A model generated the notes under the pieces. The model did not search any database. It was given only the letters and a program-made list of their open reading frames with translations, and was not told the origin of the DNA. This document shows, piece after piece, positions 37,782-45,802 of a DNA stretch of 64,000 bases. A program made the translations under genes and the position numbers. Where the stretch lies: the NCBI RefSeq assembly GCF_900451195.1, contig NZ_UGHR01000004.1, positions 372,001 through 436,000 on the forward strand, written 5' to 3'. Position 1 is the stretch's first letter; every line of letters begins with the position of its first letter. Source of the DNA: Iodobacter fluviatilis. GTDB lineage: Bacteria; Pseudomonadota; Gammaproteobacteria; Burkholderiales; Chitinibacteraceae.

Positions 37782-38969
37782 ATGAACTGGCTTAATGGGC
37801 TGATCGATCTACCTTGGTGGGCTTATATCGTAGTAGCTTTGGTATTGACACATATTACGATTGCATCTGTAACCATTTATTTGCACCGGCATCAGGCGCA
37901 CCGTGCGCTGGATTTACACCCGATTGCCAGTCATTTTTTTCGTTTCTGGCTTTGGTTAACTACAGGGCAGATCACTAAGGAATGGGCGTCTATTCACCGT
38001 AAACACCATGCCAAGTGTGAAACAGCAGAAGACCCGCACAGCCCGCAAATTTACGGCATCAAAAAAGTATTTTGGGAAGGCTACGAGTTGTATCGGGCTG
38101 AAGCTGCAAATAAAGAAACCATGCAAAAGTATGGCCACGGCACGCCTGATGATTTCTTAGAGCGCCATCTTTATAGCAAGCACAATACGCTTGGCCCCGT
38201 TGTGATGCTGCTGATCGATCTTTGCCTGTTTGGCGTTAATGGCATCTGGATTTGGGCCGTGCAAATGATCTGGATTCCCCTGACCGCTGCCGGCATTATT
38301 AATGGCATTGGCCACTACTGGGGGTATCGCAATTTTGAATGCGAAGATGCATCCACCAATATTGTTCCATGGGGAATTATGATTGGCGGTGAAGAATTGC
38401 ATAATAATCACCATACTTTTGGTACATCGGCCAAACTGTCTTATAAATGGTTTGAATTTGATATCGGCTGGATGTATATCCGCAGCCTGCAGATTTGTGG
38501 CTTGGCAAAGGTACGTAAAATTGCGCCTAAAATGACTTTATCTGCAGCGGCAAAACGTGAATTGGACGAAGCCTCTTTACAAGCGATTATTGCAAATCGC
38601 TATGCGATTGCTGCCAACTATGCGCGAACCTTAAAAGGCACGGTAGGCGAAGAAGTAGAACGTATGCGCAATAGCGCCAAATTGCCGCAAATTGATTTTG
38701 ATCCCGTACGGCAAATGAAAATCTGGCTTAAGCAGGATGCCAAAGATACGCCCGAGCAAGATCAGAAAATCCTGGCGAAGGTGCTGGCAGAAAGCACCGT
38801 GCTGGAGCAAATTTATCAGATGCGCCAAGAGTTAACCCGTTTGTGGGAGCGCTCTGCCTTATCCCGACCAGAGCTGGTGAAACTGCTGCAAGACTGGTGT
38901 AACAGAGCAGAAGCCAGCGGTATTGCCGCCCTGCAAGACTTCTCATTCCGGCTGCGCACCGTGGTTTAA
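37782..38969 (+). CDS. delta-9 fatty-acid desaturase (acyl-CoA/acyl-lipid type)
   Basis: The 395-residue di-iron membrane enzyme has all three histidine boxes: HRHQAH (near residue 35-40), HRKHH (near residue 71-75) and HNNHH (near residue 206-210). Hydrophobic helices lie between them. It introduces a double bond into membrane fatty acids, useful in the cold. The C-terminal 130 residues form a charged helical extension seen in many betaproteobacterial desaturases, with no known function. A GTGTGGAGATAAG ribosome site precedes ATG 37782. Confidence 0.92.
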   Translation: MNWLNGLIDLPWWAYIVVALVLTHITIASVTIYLHRHQAHRALDLHPIASHFFRFWLWLTTGQITKEWASIHRKHHAKCETAEDPHSPQIYGIKKVFWEGYELYRAEAANKETMQKYGHGTPDDFLERHLYSKHNTLGPVVMLLIDLCLFGVNGIWIWAVQMIWIPLTAAGIINGIGHYWGYRNFECEDASTNIVPWGIMIGGEELHNNHHTFGTSAKLSYKWFEFDIGWMYIRSLQICGLAKVRKIAPKMTLSAAAKRELDEASLQAIIANRYAIAANYARTLKGTVGEEVERMRNSAKLPQIDFDPVRQMKIWLKQDAKDTPEQDQKILAKVLAESTVLEQIYQMRQELTRLWERSALSRPELVKLLQDWCNRAEASGIAALQDFSFRLRTVV

Positions 38970-38975
38970 TCATAT

Positions 38976-39006
38976 AAAAAAGGCGAACGATGGTTCGCCT
39001 TTTTTA
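38976..39006 (+). terminator. terminator of the desaturase gene
   Basis: AAGGCGAAC (38980-38988), loop GATG, GTTCGCCTT (38993-39001), then a T run to 39005. It lies seven bases past the stop codon, with an A-run on the left flank. Confidence 0.9.
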
Positions 39007-39045
39007 TCATTGGTACATTAACAGCCGTCATTCCACCTCCGTATA

Positions 39046-39174
39046 AAACCCAAATCTTGAACCACTGAGGGCTCAGAGAACACGGAGTTTCAAGGAGAAT
39101 ACCTTCTTTTCTATATGGTTTTCTCCGTGGACCTCTGTGCTCTCATTTTCCTCCCTAGTTTAAGGTTTGGGTTT
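39046..39174. repeat. long imperfect palindromic repeat, ACCACAGAG type, copy 1
   Basis: The outer arms AAACCCAAATCTTGAACC (39046-39063) and AGTTTAAGGTTTGGGTTT (39157-39174) pair with three mismatches. Inner segments rich in CAGAG/CTCTG also pair, so the whole 129 bases can fold as one cruciform. A second related copy is at 51897-52000. It lies in the gap between the desaturase terminator and the RidA gene. Repeats of this kind occur between genes in many proteobacteria. Confidence 0.75.
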
Positions 39175-39258
39175 CGCGGAGTGGGAGCAGTTTAAAATTT
39201 GGCAATCTCAGCACATTGTGGGATTATTTTTAATATTATTTAACTTCTGGAGTTCTAA

Positions 39259-39609
39259 ATGTCTTCAATTCAGCGTTATCACGTCGGCCCGCGTTTATCT
39301 GAAATTGTGGTGCACAATAATACGGTTTATCTGGCCGGGCAAATTGCGGAAAATCTGGAAGCGGATGCAAAAAGCCAAGCCGTTGAAGTATTGGGCTTTA
39401 TTGATAAATTATTAGGTGAAATTGGCTCGGATAAACAAAAGATTCTTTCGGTCACTATTTATCTGGCAGATATGGCCGATTACGATGCAATGAATATCGC
39501 ATGGTCTGAATGGGTGCCTGCCGGTCATACCCCTTGCCGCGCAACGGTTGAGGCTCGCCTTGCTGATCCGCGTTATAAAGTAGAAATGTCGGTGATTGCT
39601 GCCTTGTAA
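39259..39609 (+). CDS. RidA/YjgF-family protein
   Basis: The 116-residue cytoplasmic protein has the RidA trimer fold with LSEIVVHNNTVYLAGQIAEN, the middle GSDKQKILSVTIYLAD, and the C-terminal PCRATVEARLADPRYKVEMSVIAAL, which includes the conserved Arg of the imine/enamine deaminase site. RidA clears reactive enamines; this subgroup's substrate is not known. An overlapping frame at 39167 was rejected. A CTTCTGGAG ribosome site precedes it. Confidence 0.93.
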   Translation: MSSIQRYHVGPRLSEIVVHNNTVYLAGQIAENLEADAKSQAVEVLGFIDKLLGEIGSDKQKILSVTIYLADMADYDAMNIAWSEWVPAGHTPCRATVEARLADPRYKVEMSVIAAL

Positions 39610-39665
39610 GCAGGGCGGCTTGTGCCGCCTAGCGATGGGTAGGCTTGAGTGCAGATGAGGACGCT

Positions 39666-40718
39666 ATGAAACATATTTTATTGGGCTATATCGCGGGCTG
39701 GACGGATTGGTCTGGCTTGCCGCTAGAGCGCGATGCCGCAAGGCTGACGCATATTTGCTATGCCTTTGCCAATATTCAGGATGGCGAAGTAGTGCTGTTT
39801 ACGGAACAAAGTAAAGATCAAAGCCAGCCTCGTGCGGAGGAGGGGATTGCGCATTTACGCGGGCTGCGCTCTAGGCATCCTCATCTTAAATTATTGATTT
39901 CTATTGGCGGTTGGGCAGCAGAAGGCTTCTCGGACGCAGCTTTAACGGCCCGCTCTCGCGAGCAGTTTGCGGCCTCTGCAATTCGCTTTATGCATCTGCA
40001 TGGTTTTGATGGCATTGATCTGGATTGGGAATATCCAGCCAATGATATGGCAGGGATTAAGGCAAGGCCGGAAGACAAGCACAATTTCACATTATTACTG
40101 GCCGAGCTGCGCCGCCAGCTGAATGCCGAATCCAAAGCGCATGGCGATCCTTATTTGCTGACTATCGCTGCCGGTGCGGGCCAGTATTATCTTGATGGTG
40201 TAGAGATGCCCGCAGTGGCCGAGCTATGCGATTTTGTTAATTTAATGACTTACGATTTTTATAATGGCTGGGCGACTCGTGCTGGTCATCACAGCAATCT
40301 GTTTAATACCCCGGCAGATCAGGAAGGCGATAGCTGTGCCAAATCAGTGGCCTTACTGACGGCCAATGGCCTGCCTGCCCATAAACTGGTTTTAGGCTGT
40401 GCTTTTTATGGGCGCAGCCTCATTGCACCTGCCTTGGGTGAGGCAGGGCTTGCAAAGAGTAATGGCAGTGCCAGCTATAGCCAGATTGTGCACGAGCTGA
40501 TTCCGTCCGGCGCAGTAAAACACTGGGATGATGAAGCTAAAGCACCCTGGCTGATGGTCGGGGAGCGTTTTGTCAGCTATGAAGACGAAGCCTCTATTGC
40601 TCACAAAATGGCTTTTGTAAAGCAACATGGCCTAGCAGGCGCTTTCTTTTGGGAATACTCAGAAGACCGTGATGGCGTTTTGATGGATGCGCTGTGGGAG
40701 GGTTTGCAGTACGAGTAG
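39666..40718 (+). CDS. GH18 chitinase-like glycoside hydrolase
   Basis: The 350-residue protein is a single GH18 TIM barrel. LISIGGWAAEGFSD is present, and the catalytic motif DGIDLDWEYP near residues 115-124 keeps the DxxDxDxE acid. NLMTYDFYNGW and FFWEYSEDRDG complete the barrel. It should cut chitin oligomers. There is no signal peptide, chitin-binding domain or linker, so it is probably cytoplasmic or leaves by another route. ATG 39666 has GAGGAC six bases upstream. It converges with a PIG-L deacetylase gene. Confidence 0.92.
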   Translation: MKHILLGYIAGWTDWSGLPLERDAARLTHICYAFANIQDGEVVLFTEQSKDQSQPRAEEGIAHLRGLRSRHPHLKLLISIGGWAAEGFSDAALTARSREQFAASAIRFMHLHGFDGIDLDWEYPANDMAGIKARPEDKHNFTLLLAELRRQLNAESKAHGDPYLLTIAAGAGQYYLDGVEMPAVAELCDFVNLMTYDFYNGWATRAGHHSNLFNTPADQEGDSCAKSVALLTANGLPAHKLVLGCAFYGRSLIAPALGEAGLAKSNGSASYSQIVHELIPSGAVKHWDDEAKAPWLMVGERFVSYEDEASIAHKMAFVKQHGLAGAFFWEYSEDRDGVLMDALWEGLQYE

Positions 40719-40773
40719 ACCGGTCAGCCGTGGCCGGTTTCATCAACTTAGGCCATAGCGTTAATCGGCATTG

Positions 40774-40812
40774 CTTAGGGATTACAAGAACACAGTCCTT
40801 GTAATCCCTAAG
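40774..40812. terminator. perfect 15-bp hairpin between convergent genes
   Basis: CTTAGGGATTACAAG (40774-40788) and CTTGTAATCCCTAAG (40798-40812) pair without mismatch around a 9-base loop. It sits between the GH18 gene (ends 40718) and the minus-strand PIG-L gene (ends 40816). It probably stops transcription from both sides, though T runs are poor. A GACCGG-type weak stem lies just before it. Confidence 0.6.
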
Positions 40813-40815
40813 TTA

Positions 40816-41673
40816 TTACTTAAATAAACTACCTATCCGCTGTTCTGCGGACAAGATGTATTTCTGGCCATTGTCTTGCAAGGCTTTGCCATCAAAGCGA
40901 TCAATGCGGTAGATCGTGCCAAAAGAGAAAGTAGGCGCGGCAACACCGGCTCCACCCACTACTTCAGCTCCGCGGCGTACATTATCGGCCATCCATGAAG
41001 TTAAACGCAGATGGTAAGGATTGCGTTGCACTTCGCCTACGTGGCAAGCCAGCGCGGCGATCAGATCGGCTGTGTCGGTGATATTGGTTTCGATCAGCGC
41101 ATTGGGTGTGGCCATTGCACGCCAGAATTCGGATTGCACCACAAAGCAGGCATGGCCAAGCTTGGCCAGAGCATCCAGCAAGAGGAAATGCGTGCCGATA
41201 TGCGCGGCGTGGCCGTCGTTGTCGTTAGGCACAACGCATACAGTGGGCTGATATTGTTTGATCAGCGCGGCAATGATTGCTACTTTTTCTGCCCATGCGG
41301 CAGGATCGCTTTCGCGAGTCTTTGGATTGACCGCCATCAGGCCGCCGGGAATGGTTTCTTGTAATTCAAACCCCAATACCTGACAGGCACGATCTAGCTC
41401 GGCCAGACGTTCTGGCTGGCGTGGCAAATTAGAGCCCAGTGTGACCGCCACATTGATGACGCGGTAGCCATCTTCGCGTGCTAGGCGCAGGGGTAAAGCA
41501 CCAATAATGCATTCATCATCGGGGTGGGGAGCAAAAACCATGGCCACGGGAGAGGATGCTTGCACTTGCTGAGCCGCAATCGTCAGGCCATCTAAGGTCG
41601 TAAACAATGGTGCATCTTGTTTTTGTAACAGGGCGTCGTGGGCCTTAACCAGCTCGATATACGGATTGCTCAT
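40816..41673 (-). CDS. PIG-L/LmbE-family deacetylase
   Basis: The 285-residue cytoplasmic protein has the zinc motif APHPDDE (His, Asp, Asp) early and the second part VVPNDNDGHAAHIGTH, which supplies the further histidine. The family removes acetyl from N-acetylglucosamine in substrates such as diacetylchitobiose, GlcNAc-inositol and bacillithiol precursors. Next to a GH18 chitinase, a chito-oligosaccharide deacetylase is a fair guess. ATG 41673 follows GGAG at normal distance; the longer TTG start at 41688 was rejected. Confidence 0.88.
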   Translation of the reverse strand: MSNPYIELVKAHDALLQKQDAPLFTTLDGLTIAAQQVQASSPVAMVFAPHPDDECIIGALPLRLAREDGYRVINVAVTLGSNLPRQPERLAELDRACQVLGFELQETIPGGLMAVNPKTRESDPAAWAEKVAIIAALIKQYQPTVCVVPNDNDGHAAHIGTHFLLLDALAKLGHACFVVQSEFWRAMATPNALIETNITDTADLIAALACHVGEVQRNPYHLRLTSWMADNVRRGAEVVGGAGVAAPTFSFGTIYRIDRFDGKALQDNGQKYILSAEQRIGSLFK

Positions 41674-41828
41674 GGGCGTCTTCTCCAAGTCTTTTCATTA
41701 AGTGAAATTACTTACGCAGTATATGCTTTTGCGCTAAGCGATGGGAGGGGCTGGCCTTGATCTGGATCGTGATCAGGCTGGCTTTTAGTGCAGGCACCTG
41801 TGTTGCCACTCCCCACGCTCTGTATTTT

Positions 41829-43193
41829 TTATAAAGCGGCTAATAATTTGCCGTGCACACCACCAAAACCGCCGTTACTCATAATCAAAATATGATCACC
41901 TGCTTGAGCGGCCAGCCGTACGGCTTCTATTAAGAGGTTAAGATCATCAAAGCTTTGTGCTTTTGGTCCTAAGGATGCAAGGGCTTCGCTGCTGCTCCAG
42001 CCTAAATTGGCACCATAACAGAAAATCAGATCTGCGCTTTGCAAACTGCCCGGCAGTGCTTCTTTCATGCTGCCCAGCTTCATGGTATTGGATCGCGGCT
42101 CCAGTACGGCCAGAATGCGGGCATTGCCTACTTTTTTGCGTAAGCCTGCTACGGTTGTGGCAATGGCCGTTGGGTGGTGGGCAAAGTCGTCGTAAATTGT
42201 TATGCCCTTGCTATGGCCTTTGATTTCCATGCGGCGCTTCACGTTTTTAAACTCTGCAAGTGCTGCAATGGCCACAGCAGGGCTAACACCCACATGGCGG
42301 GCTGCTGCAATCGCAGCCAGTGCATTCATTTGATTGTGCTCACCGATCAGCGCCCAGTGCAATTCACCTTGGGGTTGATCGCCAAGCAATACTTCAAAGC
42401 CATCTTCAAAACATTGACCTGCGCGCCAGCCGGATGCGCCGCCAAAGTATTCCACCTCACTCCAGCAGCCTTTATCCAGAACTCGTTTTAAGCTGTCTTC
42501 CTTGCCATTGACAAGCAGACGCCCAAGGCCTGGCACGGTGCGTACTAAATGGTGAAATTGCGTTTCAATTGCGGGCAAATCAGCAAAAATATCAGCGTGA
42601 TCAAATTCAAGATTATTCAGCACGGCAGTGCGCGGTCGGTAATGCACAAATTTGCTGCGCTTATCAAAGAAAGCGGTATCGTATTCGTCGGCTTCCAGTA
42701 CAAAAAAAGGTGAGGTGGAGGCGCTGTCCTGGCGTGGTCTGCCTGGGGCTCGGGCGGAGATACCAAAGTTTTCCGGAATGCCGCCGATTAAAAAGCCAGG
42801 TGCTAAACCTGCGTATTCTAAAATCCAGGCCAGCATCGAGCTGGTACTGGTTTTACCGTGAGTGCCTGCAACACAGAGCACCCATTTATCCCGCAGCAGA
42901 TTGTCACCCAGCCATTGCGGGCCGGATGTATACGGCAGGCCGCGGTTCAGGATTTCTTCCATTAAAGGATTGCCGCGTGTAACCACATTGCCGATCACAT
43001 ACAGATCTGCACCTAAAGACAGCTGCTCTGAATCCCAGCCTTCAATCAGCTCAATGCCAAGTGTTTCCAGCTGGGTAGACATCGGGGGGTAAACATTGGC
43101 GTCGCAGCCGGTTACTTTATGGCCTGCTGTACGGGCAAGTGCTGCTATGCCGCCCATAAATGTGCCGCAAATTCCGAGAATATGAATATGCAT
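41829..43193 (-). CDS. mpl: UDP-N-acetylmuramate:L-Ala-gamma-D-Glu-meso-Dap ligase
   Basis: The 454-residue Mur-ligase-family enzyme reattaches recycled murein tripeptide to UDP-MurNAc. Its N-terminus HIHILGICGTFMGGIAALAR is characteristic of Mpl rather than MurC. The P-loop is AGTHGKTSTSSML near residue 110-122, and FVLEADEYDTAFFDKRSKF and DDFAHHPTAI follow. It diverges from a GGDEF gene across a 105-base gap. Confidence 0.95.
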   Translation of the reverse strand: MHIHILGICGTFMGGIAALARTAGHKVTGCDANVYPPMSTQLETLGIELIEGWDSEQLSLGADLYVIGNVVTRGNPLMEEILNRGLPYTSGPQWLGDNLLRDKWVLCVAGTHGKTSTSSMLAWILEYAGLAPGFLIGGIPENFGISARAPGRPRQDSASTSPFFVLEADEYDTAFFDKRSKFVHYRPRTAVLNNLEFDHADIFADLPAIETQFHHLVRTVPGLGRLLVNGKEDSLKRVLDKGCWSEVEYFGGASGWRAGQCFEDGFEVLLGDQPQGELHWALIGEHNQMNALAAIAAARHVGVSPAVAIAALAEFKNVKRRMEIKGHSKGITIYDDFAHHPTAIATTVAGLRKKVGNARILAVLEPRSNTMKLGSMKEALPGSLQSADLIFCYGANLGWSSSEALASLGPKAQSFDDLNLLIEAVRLAAQAGDHILIMSNGGFGGVHGKLLAAL

Positions 43194-43298
43194 ATCGGTT
43201 TAAATTCCTAGGGTAATAAGGGTATTGTCATAGATTCATCGCTCGTGTTTGCGTACAATCGTTTTTCTAAACTCTTGTGCAATGGCTTTGTGTCACTT

Positions 43299-44279
43299 AT
43301 GTCTAATGTAACTGTATCAACGTCTGTCAATCCGGTAGAAATTGCCCGGATTGCACTAAAAAAGCTTTCTGAACGTGGATTAGCACCAACACCTGAAAAT
43401 TACACCAAATTTTACAATGCCATTGCCACGATTAAATCGCCAGATGCCAAAACATCGAACGAAACCTTACAAGCATGGCAGTTGCTTTACAAGGTGGAAG
43501 ATATCCTTGGCGATATGGGCGAAACCACGGGGCAGTTATTAAGTGCTTTAGCCGGTGGTAATGAGGCCATGACCGCCAGTTTAGACCAGCTGCAAGATAC
43601 AAGACGTGCACATTTAGAGCAGAGTGCCAGCCCTGATGATACGCACAGCAAGCTGGAAAACCTGCTCAACAGCATCATAAATTCTACGTCTGAAATGCAT
43701 TCATCTGTCACTGCATCGAAAACCGATTTGCTGGCTATCCGTGATTCTGTGCGCAGTATTGAAGAAAACCTAGCCATTAACCGCCAGATTTTAGAGCAAG
43801 ATGCGCTGACAGGGGCAATGAATCGTCAGGGTTTTGATAATCGCTTAGTGCGTGAAGCTAAGCTTGCACAGCGGCATGGGCATAAGTTATCAGTGGTGCT
43901 GTTTGATCTGGATGATTTCAAATTAGTGAATGATCGTTTTGGTCATGCCGTGGGTGATAACGTACTGGTTCATATTGCGGGTCTCGCAAAATCAGTTTTA
44001 AGAGAGTCAGATATTCTTGTACGCTATGGCGGTGAAGAGTTTTTGATTTTGCTGGCCGAAACCGATATTCATGGTGCGCGCTATGTTCTTGAGCGTTTGC
44101 AGCAGGTCGCCCGCCGCAATCCATTTATGTATAAACAGCAGCGCCTAGATGTGACGTTTTCAACTGGGATTGCCATGTTGCGTGGGGATGAGAATGGCCG
44201 CGCACTTGTGCTGCGTGCTGATGAAGCATTATATATGGCCAAACGCAATGGCCGTGGCCTGATTGAATTGGCTCAATAA
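43299..44279 (+). CDS. diguanylate cyclase with helical N-terminal domain
   Basis: This protein of about 326 residues has an alpha-helical N-terminal region (1-155) with coiled-coil character and a GGDEF domain at the C-terminus. LFDLDDFKLVNDRFGH, the active site RYGGEEF and the RESD inhibitory site five residues before it are all intact. It should make cyclic di-GMP from two GTP and be product-inhibited. No membrane segment is seen. The start is uncertain: ATG 43299 is preferred, GTG 43245 is possible, and neither has a good ribosome site. Its stop is seven bases from that of the next, convergent GGDEF gene. Confidence 0.92.
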   Translation: MSNVTVSTSVNPVEIARIALKKLSERGLAPTPENYTKFYNAIATIKSPDAKTSNETLQAWQLLYKVEDILGDMGETTGQLLSALAGGNEAMTASLDQLQDTRRAHLEQSASPDDTHSKLENLLNSIINSTSEMHSSVTASKTDLLAIRDSVRSIEENLAINRQILEQDALTGAMNRQGFDNRLVREAKLAQRHGHKLSVVLFDLDDFKLVNDRFGHAVGDNVLVHIAGLAKSVLRESDILVRYGGEEFLILLAETDIHGARYVLERLQQVARRNPFMYKQQRLDVTFSTGIAMLRGDENGRALVLRADEALYMAKRNGRGLIELAQ

Positions 44280-44286
44280 AGCTTGT

Positions 44287-45678
44287 TCAGTTAAAAATTG
44301 AAACTCTGTTTCTGCCATTATGCTTTGCGGCATAGAGTGCTAAATCAGCATATTCAAGTAGTTTTTTAGAGCTTTCTGTGTGGTCTGGGTAAACCGCCAC
44401 ACCGGCAGAGAAGGTTATTTTGATCGCACTGTTTTGATGCCGGATGGTGATTTTAGAAAAATCTTCACGATATTTGTCAATTTTAATCCTGGCGTTTTCG
44501 GCTGAAGCGCCCATCATCAGTATTAAAAACTCTTCCCCCCCTAGGCGGCACACAATATCACTGGTTCTTGCCTGAGAGCTTAAAAAGCGGGCCAGGCATT
44601 TGAGTACTTCATCCCCGGCAGGGTGACCATAAGTGTCATTTACCACTTTAAAGTGGTCGATATCAATCATGACCGCACTGAGTGGCATCTGATTCCGTGT
44701 CGCTTGGGCTAGCATAATATCTAATGTTTCCGCCAGATATCGGCGGTTGTATAAGCCGGTCAGAGGATCTCTTAAAGCGGCTTCCAGCAGCTTTTCTTGT
44801 AAAGAAACGATTTCTTCCAGTTTGGTTTCCAGCTTTAGTTTGGCATCTTGTAATGCATCAAAAGTATGTTTGCGCTGGGTGATGTCTTCATAAGCACCCA
44901 CAATGCCAATGACAGAGCCATCACTTTCCAGCAGCGGTACATGGTTCAGGCTGATATGGGTGAGTTTTCCGTCGTGAGTGGTAATCGCCCCTTCCTGATT
45001 AAGTAGGCTTTGCCCGGTGCGGATGACGGTCTGGGCGAAGGCTTGCAGTGCATTTGCGCGTTCGGGCATCAGCTCAAAGTCTGTTCTGCCGATGATTTCT
45101 TCTGATGAACTGACTCCATTGTCATTAGCAAAGTGCCGGTTGCAGCCAATATAGCGGGAATCGGGGTCTTTCCAGAAAACACGAATAGGGATGGCATCCA
45201 GTACTGCATTCAGCAAGCGCTGTGCTTTTTCTGCATCTTGTTCTTTTTGTTCTAATTCTTCAGTAAAGGCCAAAAGCTCATGATGCATTTTATTTTGAGC
45301 AATATGAGCACGTACCCTTGCGCGTAAAATAGCGCGGCTAATGGGCTTGTTAACGTAATCCACGGCTCCCGCTGCAAAGCCCCGTTCTTCATCGGCTGCG
45401 CTTAATAAGGCAGTAACAAAAATAAGTGGAATTTTCGCTGTATCAGGGTTGGCTTTGAGTTGTGCACATACGGAGTAGCCATCCAGCTCCGGCATAATGA
45501 CATCAAGCAGGATTAAATCCGGCAGATATTCATTGGCTAGTTTTAATGCCGTGTGACCATTGCTGGCGGCGAGCAGCTGGTACTCATCCTCAAGACAAGA
45601 GGAGAGGATGGCAATGCTGTCTGGCATGTCATCGACGATTAACACGATCGGCTTAGGTCTGGCAGTAGGTTTACTCAT
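44287..45678 (-). CDS. response regulator REC-PAS-GGDEF diguanylate cyclase
   Basis: This cytoplasmic protein of about 463 residues has three domains. The receiver has LIVDDMP, LILLDVIMPELDG for the phospho-Asp and VNKP for the Lys. A PAS domain follows (about 150-280, IPIRVFWKDPDSRYIGCN, GAYEDITQRK). The GGDEF domain has MIDIDHFKVVNDTYGH, RLGGEEF and the RTSD inhibitory site, so it should be active and product-inhibited. No histidine kinase lies beside it. The preferred start is ATG 45678; an extension to 45726 has no ribosome site. Confidence 0.93.
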   Translation of the reverse strand: MSKPTARPKPIVLIVDDMPDSIAILSSCLEDEYQLLAASNGHTALKLANEYLPDLILLDVIMPELDGYSVCAQLKANPDTAKIPLIFVTALLSAADEERGFAAGAVDYVNKPISRAILRARVRAHIAQNKMHHELLAFTEELEQKEQDAEKAQRLLNAVLDAIPIRVFWKDPDSRYIGCNRHFANDNGVSSSEEIIGRTDFELMPERANALQAFAQTVIRTGQSLLNQEGAITTHDGKLTHISLNHVPLLESDGSVIGIVGAYEDITQRKHTFDALQDAKLKLETKLEEIVSLQEKLLEAALRDPLTGLYNRRYLAETLDIMLAQATRNQMPLSAVMIDIDHFKVVNDTYGHPAGDEVLKCLARFLSSQARTSDIVCRLGGEEFLILMMGASAENARIKIDKYREDFSKITIRHQNSAIKITFSAGVAVYPDHTESSKKLLEYADLALYAAKHNGRNRVSIFN

Positions 45679-45802
45679 GGCCGGGCTCTTGATGTGTGTT
45701 TGCTGACAATAACAATACGCTTGCATTCTGGTTTTAAGGCCTAGATGACGGCTAGCACTTTATGCCACCAGCCGCCATCGCAGGAATGTGGTCTGTGTTT
45801 AC

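Noticed and set aside
39167..39415. Plus frame overlapping the start of the RidA gene
   Set aside because: It is in a different frame from the well-recognised RidA protein and partly covers the palindromic repeat.
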